A DNA stretch of 64,000 bases from Lachnospiraceae bacterium (GCA_022796475.1 JAAWIS010000003.1:23305-87304), one strand, 5' to 3'. Positions 1-11,922 are shown, counted from the stretch's first letter. Made by a program: numbers and translations. The notes: generated by a model not told the origin, from the letters alone.

Positions 1-1743
<1,743 letters not shown>

Positions 1744-1845
1744 AATTTCCTCCATTCCCGTGCGTGTTTTTCAGCATAGCACACTCTGCTTTTTGCCTGC
1801 ATTCAAAATCCGGCACACGTCTAATGTATGATTTTATCGAAATGC

Positions 1846-2742
1846 TTACGGATGAATTTCTATGATATAATCAGCGGTAAATTCCTTACCTGGTTCAAGG
1901 CTAACCTGGCCTTCCCTGTCTTCAAGCCTGCCCTGATAACCGTTTTGATCGCATCGGCCAAACCATGGCTCTAAGCAGACAAATGGATGGGTTTCCTCCA
2001 TAGTCCATACTCCGAAATAGGGAATCCCCTTGCAGTGAATCGTCACAAAGGGCTGCCCGCCCGGAAGCATCAGGCTTAGCTTCTCCACTTGTCCCCAGTC
2101 AAATATGTAAGTCAGCGCCTTATGGAAAAATCCCGGAACAATGGCTGCCTTTCCGGATTCCAATTTTAGGTAATCTGACAGGCCTTCTACTTGGTAGCCC
2201 TCTTCATTTGGCGCTTGATAATGGATGGGCCCTTCCTCTTCCTTCCGGTGGAAATCCAGTGTAAAATCATAGATAGATTTCCCTTCAGGCGTTTTAAACG
2301 CCGGGTGGCCTCCCAGCATGAAATACATTGTAATATCCCCTGTATTCACTACTTTCCACATTACATGAATTCGGTTTCCTTCCAGACGGTGCCCTGTTTC
2401 CAGCCGGAAGTGAAATGGATACTTCTTATAGGTTTCTTCTGTATCTTTTAATCCATACCATACCGAATCCTCTGTTTCAGACAGCAGTTCAAATTCCATA
2501 TCCCTGGCAAATCCATGGGCGGTCATGGGGTATTCTTTTCCGTTGAAACGGTATTTTCCTTCGTAGGATTTTCCAATGAAGGGAAATAGAATAGGGGAAT
2601 GGCGTCCCCAAATCTCCGGATCAGCCTCCCACAGCACTTCCCGGCAGTGATTCTTATCGTAAATCCGGGTTAATTCTCCGCCGTGGGAATTAATTTCTAA
2701 CAGCAGTTCCTGATTTTCTAATACAGTCTTTTTATTTTCCAT
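1846..2742 (-). CDS. Aldose 1-epimerase family protein (LacX-like)
   Basis: Predicted cytoplasmic galactose-mutarotase-fold protein that interconverts anomers of aldoses or sugar phosphates; the exact sugar is unknown. The 298-residue protein starts MENKKTVLENQELLLEINSHGGEL. Family motifs seen are GRHSPILFPFIG near residue 45, AHGFARDMEF near 73 and GGHPAF near 150, typical of the LacX branch. The start at 2742 is chosen because GGAAGGAGATGCG directly precedes the ATG; the longer frame from 2853 would run across the promoter at 2844-2872. It is probably monocistronic, with its own promoter and a 90-bp gap before nfnA. Confidence 0.85.
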   Translation of the reverse strand: MENKKTVLENQELLLEINSHGGELTRIYDKNHCREVLWEADPEIWGRHSPILFPFIGKSYEGKYRFNGKEYPMTAHGFARDMEFELLSETEDSVWYGLKDTEETYKKYPFHFRLETGHRLEGNRIHVMWKVVNTGDITMYFMLGGHPAFKTPEGKSIYDFTLDFHRKEEEGPIHYQAPNEEGYQVEGLSDYLKLESGKAAIVPGFFHKALTYIFDWGQVEKLSLMLPGGQPFVTIHCKGIPYFGVWTMEETHPFVCLEPWFGRCDQNGYQGRLEDREGQVSLEPGKEFTADYIIEIHP

Positions 2743-2843
2743 CGCATCTCCTTCCGTTTTTTGTGTCCTGCCCTGCCAATCATTCAGGCAGAATGCAGGC
2801 ACAAGTCTGAGCCAAAGCTTCCAAACTTGTACCTTCTGCCAGC

Positions 2844-2872
2844 AGTATACCACACTTCAATAAAATTCACAA
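2844..2872 (-). promoter_or_regulatory. Sigma-A type promoter of the LacX-like gene
   Basis: On the minus strand TTGTGA (2872-2867) and TATACT (2849-2844) are separated by exactly 17 bp, with an extended -10 TG (TGGTATACT). It lies about 100 bp upstream of the ATG at 2742, in an AT-rich gap after folA. It is one of the best-matching promoters in the window. It also argues against the longer upstream start, which would place coding sequence over it. Confidence 0.7.
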
Positions 2873-2943
2873 TATTTTTTAGGAAATTGTTAAAAATCAA
2901 ACTATTTTTTAGGTTTTTTCCAGTCTTTTTTCCATTAATTTCC

Positions 2944-3474
2944 TTATCCAATCAATTTTTCACCAGATACACCTTGTTTCAAAACCGATTTTCGGCAATA
3001 CATCCGAAATTCATAGCAGAGATCAAAATAGGTTTGTTCCTCGCTCTCTGCTGCCAGGATCCATTCCGGATCCTTTTCTAAATTTGGAAAATACGTATCT
3101 GCCTCATAAGAATAGTCAATCCAGGTGACATGGGCCACATCACAGTAGGGAAGAAAAGCTTCATAAATTTCCTGTCCGCCAATCACATACACATCCTCTG
3201 GAGGATATTTGGCACATTCCGAAAGACATTCTTCCAAGGTTTTACACGTAATAATCCCTTTTCCAAAATTGTCCCGGCTCCGGGACAGAAGGATATTTAC
3301 TCTTCCCGGCAGGGGCTGTCCCCCTGGCAGGCTTTCTAAAGTCTTCCGCCCCATCACCACTACTTTTCCCATGGTTTCCTCCCGAAACAGCTTCCGGTCA
3401 GCAGGGATGTCTACCAGCGTGCCGCCTTTAAAGCCTATGGCCCAGTTTCGGTCAACTGCAACAATAATATTCAT
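2944..3474 (-). CDS. folA: Dihydrofolate reductase
   Basis: Reduces dihydrofolate to tetrahydrofolate with NADPH, supplying one-carbon carriers for thymidylate, purines and methionine. The 176-residue protein begins MNIIVAVDRNWAIGFKGG, the canonical DHFR opening with the WAIG substrate loop. It continues with VVMGRKTLESLPGG (NADPH-binding MGRKT), and DVYVIGGQEIYEAFL (VIGG motif) near residue 100. AGGAGATAGAA before the ATG at 3474 fixes the start; the in-frame extension to 3606 has no support. It lies directly downstream of a ThyX-like gene (161 bp gap), the usual thymidylate-folate pairing. Confidence 0.95.
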   Translation of the reverse strand: MNIIVAVDRNWAIGFKGGTLVDIPADRKLFREETMGKVVVMGRKTLESLPGGQPLPGRVNILLSRSRDNFGKGIITCKTLEECLSECAKYPPEDVYVIGGQEIYEAFLPYCDVAHVTWIDYSYEADTYFPNLEKDPEWILAAESEEQTYFDLCYEFRMYCRKSVLKQGVSGEKLIG

Positions 3475-3635
3475 TATTCTATCTCCTTTTAGAGTGTGTC
3501 TGGTCAGTAATATCACACATTCAGCAGGAAGTGCAATCACTGCATAGATGGCATACTGGTATTCTGGCCGCATTATATTTGCTGGAACCTGCTGCCTTTC
3601 ATTCATGGGGATTCCGCCGTCAGTCTGCGTATTGG

Positions 3636-4364
3636 TTAGTTTAAAATGTTCATAAATAAATCCCGGTTAAACTGTGCATGGAAGGCTTCTATCTGGTCCG
3701 CAATGCTTTCACAGCATTGTTTTACTTCTGGATTGGCAGAGCCATTTATATTCCTCTCTTTATATACATGAGCCCATTCTGTCAGATCAATTTTAAAAAT
3801 GAAATTGCTTGGGATGCTCAGCATATAAAGTCCCCGCTTCACATCCTTGTCATTTTCATATCCTTCCCTGATGTAGCCGTTAACTGACTTAATATAGTTA
3901 ACTCCATCATGCTGAAATACGTCTGGAAGATGGATATCCAGCTCCTTCAGCGCTAAATCCGTTGGAAGAATCTTATCCTCATACCAAGAAGACATTTCAT
4001 AAGAAAACTGGGCTAATCGGGTACTGGAGCGGATAATCCGGTTATTAAAACGCTTGGCATGGGCGTCCCAGTCATCCTGCCCGGCACGGTGGAGGCCTTC
4101 CACTGTAACTGACATATCAATAAACCGAAGCATCGTAATATGTTTCTGTCCCCATTTTACCAGTTTCGACATCCAATCAGCAAATTCCTCAAATTCTTTC
4201 CCACATTCAGCATTGTATTCTGCCAGGCCGCCATTAGGTTTCAAAACCTGCCTGCATATTTCACGGATATGCAATTCTTTTTCACGAGTCCATGAACGCT
4301 TGCTCATAAACATAGATACAATTGCGTCGTCAATTCCGGAAATTTGATTTAAATAAGTGTTCAT
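3636..4364 (-). CDS. Divergent ThyX-like protein (FAD-dependent thymidylate synthase superfamily)
   Basis: Protein of 242 residues starting MNTYLNQISGIDDAIV. The middle (about residues 75-125) shows a ThyX-like pattern, KHITMLRFIDMSVTVEGLHRA followed by an Arg/Ser-rich stretch NNRIIRSSTR, and the C-terminal part EWAHVYKERN resembles the ThyX helix that carries the catalytic Arg. However the hallmark RHRxxSxNxxSxRY motif is not intact: the RHR position reads roughly AHA. The link to ThyX is therefore inferred from pattern and from its place just upstream of folA, not proved. AAGGAG 8 nt before the ATG at 4364 sets the start. Alternative: a ThyX-fold protein with another role. Confidence 0.5.
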   Translation of the reverse strand: MNTYLNQISGIDDAIVSMFMSKRSWTREKELHIREICRQVLKPNGGLAEYNAECGKEFEEFADWMSKLVKWGQKHITMLRFIDMSVTVEGLHRAGQDDWDAHAKRFNNRIIRSSTRLAQFSYEMSSWYEDKILPTDLALKELDIHLPDVFQHDGVNYIKSVNGYIREGYENDKDVKRGLYMLSIPSNFIFKIDLTEWAHVYKERNINGSANPEVKQCCESIADQIEAFHAQFNRDLFMNILN

Positions 4365-4446
4365 GTTTTTTACTCCTTCTTTTTCTTTCACAGCATACCA
4401 CAGATCACCGGCTCCCGCAACGATTAAACGAATGTCTGCATAAGAT

Positions 4447-7400
4447 TCAAACCACAGAGATCGCCTCCTGAAACTTAAATGAATAGATCAAAGCCTCTTT
4501 TACCCGTTTTCCAGTTACCTGCTCCAATGCCCGGATGTAGTACTGCATCTGTACCTGATATCTGCTAATCAGCTCTTTTCTGTCTTCCACAAAATCCGTC
4601 TTATAGTCTACCAGTATCAGCCCATCTTCTTCCTCTATATACGCATCGATCATTCCCTGGATCAGCACCAGTTCATCGGAATCTGCCAGATCCATTTCCC
4701 TTGCCGGAATTCCAATCATAAACTGCTGTTCTTTATGGAGCCGCTTCTCCTTCTTGGCCTGAATCATCCGGCTTCCCAAAGGGCTTTGAAAAAATTGCCA
4801 CAAAACCCGGGCATTTACTAATTTTCTGGCTTCTTTTAAAAAGCGCCTCTCTTCCACCAACTCATTTAGCCTTTTGGATATCTGGCCCGGTGAAAGAAAC
4901 TCTTCTCCTAAAATCAGCTCCAATGCCCGGTGATATGCCGTTCCCCGTCCTGCCCCGCCAGGTTTTCTTGTATCTTTTTTCACAGTTTGCTCCAGATCCT
5001 TCACTCCGCCTTCTTCAGACAAGGTTTGTTCCTGCTCTGGCTGTTTCACTGACCTTTTTTCCTGCTCTTCCTGTTCCACTGTTCTTTCTTCCTGCTCTTC
5101 CTCTGCCATTTCTTCTGGATCCGGAGCTGTTTTTCCGGCTGTCTGAGGAAACAGCTCTGCTGCGCTTTCCGCTTCTTCTTCCTGGCTTTTCCGTTTTAAT
5201 TCTGATACTGACATCATGGTATACAGTGAAACATCTTCCTGATACAGGTAAGTAAAATTTAACGCCTCATCCAATAGCTTTCGGTAATATGGATCAGGAC
5301 TATGGCCTTCTGCCGCCTCAAACAGCATTTCCCTGGAGGATTGTTTTTCCATTTGATGCAGCACCTCCTGGCCTATTAATGCTGCTGCCGGAACTTTTCT
5401 TGAATCAATCGTTTCATCAGCCCTCTGCAGTGCCATTAAAATCCAGTCCAAATAGGAGCTTGCTCCGGTAAGTACTGTGAATGGAAGCGGCCTTAATGTT
5501 CCTTTTTTCCTTTTCAAAACCAGGGAATGGCTTGGATGAAGCTGCCCGCCTTCTGCCGCTTCCATTCCCCATTTTGCCAGCTTCGTTTCCAAATGCAAGT
5601 CAGTAGCCGTCATAATCAGTTTTTCCTTCGCCCTGGTCATTGCAACGTAAAGAACCCGCAGTTCCTCACCCAGACCATCCAGTTCTAACCGCCGCTTCAA
5701 TACCTGCTTCTTTAAAGTAACACTTTTTAATCGCTGTTCCAAATCCAGGAAATCTGCCCCTACTCCGAAATCTGGATCGATCAGCAGCCGTCCATAAGCA
5801 TCCTGCTTATTAAATTTCTTCCCCATTCCGGCTAAAATCACAATGGGGAACTCCAATCCTTTGCTTTTGTGAATGCTCATAATCCGCACAGTCCGCTCTT
5901 CCGATCCTGCTACAGCCGCTTCCCCAAAATCAGTTTCTACCTTTTTTAACCGCTCAATATACCGGATAAAGTGAAATAACCCCTGATAGCTGGTATTTTC
6001 ATATGCTGCAGCCTTCTCAATTAAAAGATCCAAATTAGCCTGCCTGGTTTCCCCTGCCGGCATAGCCGACACATAAGCATAATACCCGGTTTCCCGATAA
6101 ATTGCTTCCAAAAGCCCATGGATGGGAAGGATACCTGCCAAATAGCGGAAATGTGCAACCAGAGCATCCAGCTTTTTTAGTTTTCTCTGAATCCTGATTT
6201 TTATTTCATCTCCTTTTCCCCCTTCCTCCCATGACTCTGTCCGTTCCTCTTCTTCTGTTTCTTTTATCCAAAGCCTCCAGGCTCCATAAATCCCTCTGTC
6301 CTGCCCTTTTTTTACCTTCCGCTTGTGTTTTGCCATCATCCAGGCTAATTCTTCATCCTCCATCCCAACTATGGGGGAACGAATTACAGCAGCCAGTGGA
6401 ATATCCTGAATCGGATTGTCAAGAACAGCCAGAAAGCTTAACATCGTTTCCACTTCTGTCGTATCGAAATAGCCGGCCTGGGATTGGGCATAAGCTGGGA
6501 TCCCCTCATTCATCAGTCCGTTTACAAACAGCTCCGCCCATCCGGAAAGGCTTCTTAACAGAATTACAATATCTCCATACCTGGCTCTCCTGTATCCTCC
6601 AGCTTCCTTATCCCAAATAAGCAGTCCTTCTTTCGGATCCGTAAGCCTTCTGATCTCCTGAACCGCCAGCTTTACTTCAATTTCCCTGCTGGTAAAGTCC
6701 TTTGCCTCCTCATCCAGAGAGGAAAGCTCCCTGCTTCCCGTGTCAACTACGAAAAGCTCCGTTTGATACTGCCTTTCTGAAAAAGGCTCTGCTTCACACG
6801 GCTCTGCTTCCTGCCCTTCGACTCCCGGAATGCTTGGAAAAGAAGCTCCGGGATGCAGTGCCGTATCCTCTGTATACAAAATCCCCCCTAAGTTTTCCGA
6901 CATAATCTGGCGAAATACCTGGTTAATGCTTTCCAGCACCTGCCTTCTGCTCCGGAAATTCTTTTGAAGTTCAATCTTTTGATATTTGCCTTCTTCTGTC
7001 CCATATCGTTTATATTTGTCCAGAAAAAGCTCAGGCCTGGCCTGGCGGAACCGGTAAATGCTCTGCTTTACATCTCCTACCATAAACACATTTGGCCTCC
7101 CAAACCGCTCTCCGGATATGGCCTCTAAAAGCTTTTCCTGAACCAAATTGCTGTCCTGGTATTCATCTACCAGAATTTCCTCGTAACTGGCGCTTATCTC
7201 ATCCGCCACCTGGGAAGGCCTGCCCTCCTGGTAAAGGATTTCCAGGGCATAATGCTCTAAATCGCCAAAATCCACCAGATTGCGTTCCCGTTTGGCCTGC
7301 TGATACCGATCCATAAATGCTTCTGCCAAATCCAAAAGCTTCCTTACAGCCGGAGCACAGCCTCTCATAGCCTGCCAGATCTCATCCATAGTCTGGGAAG

Positions 7401-8349
7401 CGTACTGTACCCTGCATTTTTCTACCGCTTTTTTGGCCTGATTCCTGATAGCAGCAACAAATTCCTTTTTCTCCGGATCAATCTCCTTCTTTCTGGCAGC
7501 AGCAAGCCTTCCAAAGGATGCATCCGAAAGCCTTCGGCCAAGCTCTTCAAAATTTCCTGATTTTCCAATCCAATTTAAAAGCTCCCTGTCATCCCGGATT
7601 GCGGGAAGGTAGCTTTCCGGCCCTCCCGGCTCCTGGCATACCTCCAAGGCCTTTTCTAACTGCCGCCCCAGTTCCTCCATCTGCAGCTTCACATCCTGGA
7701 GAATAAATTTCATCCAGGGGCATTGGGAAGGATCCGGAATTTTTTCCTCCTCAAATTCCTTCCGGCACTGGCTCAGCCACTCTTTTGGCCATGGATGGCT
7801 GACAGAAAACTGGTGCACCTGGCGTATCACGTCCTCGATGCCGGAATCTGTTTTTCCACTTCCATAAGTTTCCACAAACTGCTCAAATTCTTCATCGCCT
7901 TCTTGGTAATGCTCTTCTAAAAGCTCCCCCATTACATCAGCCATTAAAAGAGTCAGTTCTCCCTCATCCCCCACACGGAAAGACGGATCAATGTCCAGGC
8001 CTGCATAATGGCTCCGAATTAAGGACAGGCAGAAACTATCAATGGTCTGTATCTGAGCATGAGGAACCAGTGCGGCCTGAAGGCGAAGCCTGGCCTGACC
8101 TGGATCTTTTTTTAACCGCTCTCCTATGGCTTTTCCTATCCGCTCCCGCATCTCTGCTGCTGCTGCGTTGGTAAAGGTCATTACAAGAAGCCGGTCCAGA
8201 TCCACTGGTTCTTTCTCATCCGTTACCATTTTTACGATCCGTTCAACTAAAACTGCTGTTTTTCCGCTTCCGGCAGCAGCCGACACTAACAGATTCCGGT
8301 TTCGGCTGTCAATTACTCTGGCCTGATCCAGAGTCCATGCCATTTTCAT
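4447..8349 (-). CDS. addA: ATP-dependent helicase/nuclease subunit A (AddA)
   Basis: UvrD-family helicase plus RecB-type nuclease of the AddAB double-strand-break resection complex (functional counterpart of RecBCD). All superfamily-1 motifs are visible: Walker A SAAAGSGKTAVLVERI near residue 30, MTFTNAAAAEMRERI, DEYQDSN, GDVKQSIYRFR, KNFRSR, SIHKSKGLEFP and YVAMTRAKE. The C-terminal nuclease motif is LVDYKTDF, with QMQYYIRALE after it. Between helicase and nuclease lies an unusual Glu/Gln-rich linker (about nt 4950-5190). Length about 1300 aa, longer than the Bacillus protein (about 1230). GGAGGG 7 nt before the ATG at 8349 sets the start, which overlaps the end of addB by 41 nt, so the two are coupled. 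Confidence 0.97.
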   Translation of the reverse strand: MKMAWTLDQARVIDSRNRNLLVSAAAGSGKTAVLVERIVKMVTDEKEPVDLDRLLVMTFTNAAAAEMRERIGKAIGERLKKDPGQARLRLQAALVPHAQIQTIDSFCLSLIRSHYAGLDIDPSFRVGDEGELTLLMADVMGELLEEHYQEGDEEFEQFVETYGSGKTDSGIEDVIRQVHQFSVSHPWPKEWLSQCRKEFEEEKIPDPSQCPWMKFILQDVKLQMEELGRQLEKALEVCQEPGGPESYLPAIRDDRELLNWIGKSGNFEELGRRLSDASFGRLAAARKKEIDPEKKEFVAAIRNQAKKAVEKCRVQYASQTMDEIWQAMRGCAPAVRKLLDLAEAFMDRYQQAKRERNLVDFGDLEHYALEILYQEGRPSQVADEISASYEEILVDEYQDSNLVQEKLLEAISGERFGRPNVFMVGDVKQSIYRFRQARPELFLDKYKRYGTEEGKYQKIELQKNFRSRRQVLESINQVFRQIMSENLGGILYTEDTALHPGASFPSIPGVEGQEAEPCEAEPFSERQYQTELFVVDTGSRELSSLDEEAKDFTSREIEVKLAVQEIRRLTDPKEGLLIWDKEAGGYRRARYGDIVILLRSLSGWAELFVNGLMNEGIPAYAQSQAGYFDTTEVETMLSFLAVLDNPIQDIPLAAVIRSPIVGMEDEELAWMMAKHKRKVKKGQDRGIYGAWRLWIKETEEEERTESWEEGGKGDEIKIRIQRKLKKLDALVAHFRYLAGILPIHGLLEAIYRETGYYAYVSAMPAGETRQANLDLLIEKAAAYENTSYQGLFHFIRYIERLKKVETDFGEAAVAGSEERTVRIMSIHKSKGLEFPIVILAGMGKKFNKQDAYGRLLIDPDFGVGADFLDLEQRLKSVTLKKQVLKRRLELDGLGEELRVLYVAMTRAKEKLIMTATDLHLETKLAKWGMEAAEGGQLHPSHSLVLKRKKGTLRPLPFTVLTGASSYLDWILMALQRADETIDSRKVPAAALIGQEVLHQMEKQSSREMLFEAAEGHSPDPYYRKLLDEALNFTYLYQEDVSLYTMMSVSELKRKSQEEEAESAAELFPQTAGKTAPDPEEMAEEEQEERTVEQEEQEKRSVKQPEQEQTLSEEGGVKDLEQTVKKDTRKPGGAGRGTAYHRALELILGEEFLSPGQISKRLNELVEERRFLKEARKLVNARVLWQFFQSPLGSRMIQAKKEKRLHKEQQFMIGIPAREMDLADSDELVLIQGMIDAYIEEEDGLILVDYKTDFVEDRKELISRYQVQMQYYIRALEQVTGKRVKEALIYSFKFQEAISVV

Positions 8350-11300
8350 TGGCAATCCCTCCTCCACTCTCCATTTCTTCTCCTGATCCGAAAGACTGCT
8401 CCTGATCCTGCAATTCCTCTTCTTCCGGTATGATTTCCTTCCAGATTTCTTCCGGCTTTAACTTTTTGAGTTTCCGGTATCCATATCCTGCCGTTTTCCT
8501 GTCGAACCCGCAGACTGCATGATACGGGCAGTAGTCGCATCCTGTTCGGTTTCCCTGCTTCATGGGGCGCATCACGATTTCTCCTTTTAAAATCTCCTGC
8601 CCCACCTTTTTGCACCGGCTTCTGACATAATCCCGCAGATAGCCGAACCGTTTTCCGCTGGCAACAAAGGAACGTGATTCCTGAATCAAACCGTCTTTCA
8701 TAACTACCGGAATCACATCGGATTCCCTTTCTATCTCCTTATCCAGCTTTTTCACTACCTCTAAATCGCTGTTAACCAGACCATCCATTTTTAACTGCTT
8801 TTTAATCTTGGCTTCAATGACCTCTGGCGTCATTTCTTCTTCTTTCTCAATCATGGGATCGGAAATATGGTAATAAAACATCCCGGCCGGAATCACTTCC
8901 TTATCCGGATGACGGCGCTCCTCCATCTCCACAGCCGCATCCATATATACCACAAGCTGAAGCTGAAGGCCATAGTAAATAGCAGCTAAATCAAAGCTGG
9001 TGCTTCCTGACTTGTAGTCAATAATTTTTACATAAACATGGGTTTCATCCTCACTGAGATCCAGCCGGTCAATCCGCCCCTGTAAATGCAGCGCCTCATC
9101 CTCAGATAGAGCAATCTTCATAGCGCTTAGCTGATCCGCTGCTGAGAAGGATACTTCAAACCCGGCAGGACGAAACTCGCCCTTTTTCAACTGTTCTCCA
9201 AGGGCCCACATAGTTCGATCGGTGATCCTTGAAATCTGGCGAACCAGATAGGCATTGCGGGATGAGCTTTGAAGAATGGTGTTTCCGTAATCTTCGGCTG
9301 CCTTTTTTACGCTGGCTGCTACCAATTCCTTCCTCTGCTCTTCTGTAAGAGAGGTAAGGGAAAGCCCCTGCTTCCCTAAAGCTTCAAAACAAAAATCCAG
9401 GGACTGATGAAACAAATTCCCCATATCCACTGCCCCAAGTTCATATTCCCGGCGCTCCATCAGTTCCAGTCCGTAGCGCAGAAAATGGGAATAGGCACAG
9501 GCAGCATACAGCTCCAGACGGGTAACACTGCCCTCCAGAACAGTTCCATAAAGAGCCCTGGCGGCAGCACGTCCAATTCCCCTTTCCTGATAGCAGTAAG
9601 AAAATGCATCTGCTAGCTGTACCGCCTGCTGGCGGCAGAAAGGATGATGATACAAATAGGAAAACAACTCCATTGTCTGTTTTTTCCTGTCACCCTCTAT
9701 CTCCCGAAGGCCCTCTGCTAAAAGCTGAACTGCCTCCTGTTTGGAATAGGGCACCAGATAAGGAGCAGCTTCTGCTGCCTCCTGATCTGAGGACAGCACC
9801 CTCTGGCTTTCTTCCCATATCCGTCCGTCGGGAAACAGATCGGCAATTTCCCTTATTACAGGAGAGGGCCGAAGCTCTTTTCCGCTTCCCGTATAAGATC
9901 CGTAAGTAATTACTAACTGATCCGACGGTTTTGTCAGCATCAGATACAGATAAAACTGCTGCATCAGCCCGCTTTCCTTTGCAGATGGCGCCAGCTCTAC
10001 TTTTTTTTCTGCAAAAAATTCCCGCTCCTCATCCGTTAGCAGCCCTTTATTTTCCTTTCTCTGGGGAACCGTTCCTTCATTGGCTCCAATTAAATACAGT
10101 ACCCGAATTTGATCCAGCCTGGTTCTGGTAAGATCCCCCACTACAACCCGATCCACCGTGGCCGGAAGAGTTGCCACCTGAATCTCCCCAAATCCTGCAT
10201 CCAGAATTTCAGAAAACTCCTTCAGTTTCATGGGTTCATCTCCCAATAACCCTTTTAGCCGTTCCAGCAATTCTTCTGTCAGGCCGTATACCTGGCTGTA
10301 CTCTTTTGCCAGCCCGCTAAACCCTTCTTTCATCAGCCGTTCCGACTTTTTCTGCAGTTTTTCTTCCAGAGAAAGTTTCTGCAAAAACCGGCTCAGTTCC
10401 TCCGCCATAGAAGCACCAGTGCCATCTGGTTTCTTAAGGCCCTGGCGAAGCTCTTCAAATACATCTGCCACTGCCTGACGGACCCTGTTCAATTGTTCTA
10501 AATTCAGTTTTTCTCCTCCCCGGTATGTCCGCTCCCATGAAGATGACCACCTTTTATAGCCCCGGATCCCCAATGCCTTCACATAATTTTCCATCCGGTC
10601 CAGTTCTTCCTGGATCTCATACTCTTCTTCTGACTGCTCCAGCAAACCTTCATCCAATACCAGCCCTGTCTTTAAGCAGCGAAATAAACTTTCATACGGA
10701 AAATCCATCCTTACCGTTTCTAAAGCCGATCGGATTAATTCTATAAATGGATTTGACAAAATACTTTTCTTATCATCTAAAAAATAGGGAATTTCTTTTT
10801 CCTGGAACTGTTTCTCCACTTCTCTTCCATAAGAAGGCAAATCGCCTGTAACCACAGCCATATCCCGATAGCGAAGGCCATTTTTAAGCCCTTGTTTTAT
10901 CTTCCTGCACACAAGCGCTACTTCTTTTGCAGGATTTCTTCCCTGATAAATCCGGATTTCTTCTCTGTCTTTCTGTTCCTTTGGCAGATTCTCTCCTGCT
11001 CCTGTCCGATACCGGTGAAAACAGCGCTCCAAATAGGCCAGATCCGGACTCCTTTGAAACCTGGATTGCTGATTGTGATTCAGAAAGATATCTGATTCAT
11101 GAGCCGCACCTGCCCTGGATGCACTGTCAATCATCCTGCAAATCATATGGCGGCTCATATAAAATAAATCCTCTTTCTTCCCCTCTTGGTAAACTGGCTC
11201 TGCAAGGTCTACTGTTACCGCTGCCCGCACCCGGCTGCAGATTCCCATACACAACTCCAAAATCCGGTACTGAACCGGCGTAAATCCAGTATATCCGTCC

Positions 11301-11899
11301 AGATAAATCTGGCTTTTGGAAAGCTTATTCCATCGCGGCAGTTCTCTGCAGCATAAGTCCAGCACCTCTTCTGCTGTGGTAAATTTATTTTGGATATAGT
11401 CCTGAAACCCCTGGAAAATCAGTCCGAAATCCTTCAGCTTCTCTTTTAAAATCGGTTTTGGCGCCTGTTCCTTAAGCTCGTCTAAAAGTTTTGGCGTTAC
11501 TCCGTACTGATACATCTCTGACAGCAGGGATTTTAACTGATTGACGAACCCCTGCTGATTTAAATGCCTTTGGTAATAGCGCAGCTCTCCCTTTTTTTCT
11601 GCTGCCACTTTTCTGAGTATCATAGACTTTCCCATGTCGTCCAGCACGGTCAAGGTTTCAACCGCTAAATCTTCAAACACGCGGTAAGCCAGACGGTTAA
11701 AGCTTAATACATCCACATTGGTCAAACCATGGCGGGGGTGAAGACGAATCAGCTCCTTTTGCGTCTGCATGGTATACTGTTCCGGCACTAACACAAAATA
11801 ACTGGTTTCCGGATGCTCCACAGACTCATGGATAATTTCCTCATAAAGATACCTGGTCTTTCCTGATCCGGAAGGCCCTAGTATAAATTGCAGTGACAT
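8309..11899 (-). CDS. addB: ATP-dependent nuclease subunit B (AddB)
   Basis: Second subunit of AddAB; binds DNA, carries a second nuclease and an Fe-S cluster. 1196 residues starting MSLQFILGPSGSGKTRYLYEEI, with an intact Walker A. The nuclease motif IIDYKSGSTSFD lies near residue 965. The C-terminal cysteines GCDYCPYHAVCGF (about 1120) and an upstream Cys in LYAACAYSHF (about 800) match the four-cysteine Fe-S arrangement of AddB. TAGGAGGTTAT precedes the ATG. Gene order addB-addA with overlap is the standard Firmicutes layout. An extended -10 promoter lies about 110 bp upstream (12011-12039). Confidence 0.96.
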   Translation of the reverse strand: MSLQFILGPSGSGKTRYLYEEIIHESVEHPETSYFVLVPEQYTMQTQKELIRLHPRHGLTNVDVLSFNRLAYRVFEDLAVETLTVLDDMGKSMILRKVAAEKKGELRYYQRHLNQQGFVNQLKSLLSEMYQYGVTPKLLDELKEQAPKPILKEKLKDFGLIFQGFQDYIQNKFTTAEEVLDLCCRELPRWNKLSKSQIYLDGYTGFTPVQYRILELCMGICSRVRAAVTVDLAEPVYQEGKKEDLFYMSRHMICRMIDSASRAGAAHESDIFLNHNQQSRFQRSPDLAYLERCFHRYRTGAGENLPKEQKDREEIRIYQGRNPAKEVALVCRKIKQGLKNGLRYRDMAVVTGDLPSYGREVEKQFQEKEIPYFLDDKKSILSNPFIELIRSALETVRMDFPYESLFRCLKTGLVLDEGLLEQSEEEYEIQEELDRMENYVKALGIRGYKRWSSSWERTYRGGEKLNLEQLNRVRQAVADVFEELRQGLKKPDGTGASMAEELSRFLQKLSLEEKLQKKSERLMKEGFSGLAKEYSQVYGLTEELLERLKGLLGDEPMKLKEFSEILDAGFGEIQVATLPATVDRVVVGDLTRTRLDQIRVLYLIGANEGTVPQRKENKGLLTDEEREFFAEKKVELAPSAKESGLMQQFYLYLMLTKPSDQLVITYGSYTGSGKELRPSPVIREIADLFPDGRIWEESQRVLSSDQEAAEAAPYLVPYSKQEAVQLLAEGLREIEGDRKKQTMELFSYLYHHPFCRQQAVQLADAFSYCYQERGIGRAAARALYGTVLEGSVTRLELYAACAYSHFLRYGLELMERREYELGAVDMGNLFHQSLDFCFEALGKQGLSLTSLTEEQRKELVAASVKKAAEDYGNTILQSSSRNAYLVRQISRITDRTMWALGEQLKKGEFRPAGFEVSFSAADQLSAMKIALSEDEALHLQGRIDRLDLSEDETHVYVKIIDYKSGSTSFDLAAIYYGLQLQLVVYMDAAVEMEERRHPDKEVIPAGMFYYHISDPMIEKEEEMTPEVIEAKIKKQLKMDGLVNSDLEVVKKLDKEIERESDVIPVVMKDGLIQESRSFVASGKRFGYLRDYVRSRCKKVGQEILKGEIVMRPMKQGNRTGCDYCPYHAVCGFDRKTAGYGYRKLKKLKPEEIWKEIIPEEEELQDQEQSFGSGEEMESGGGIANENGMDSGSGQSN

Positions 11900-11922
11900 A
11901 TAACCTCCTACTATTTTGTAAA

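Noticed and set aside
4890..5255. 121-residue plus-strand frame opposite the AddA linker
   Set aside because: Leu/Pro-rich antisense of a Glu/Gln-rich coding stretch; shadow of addA.
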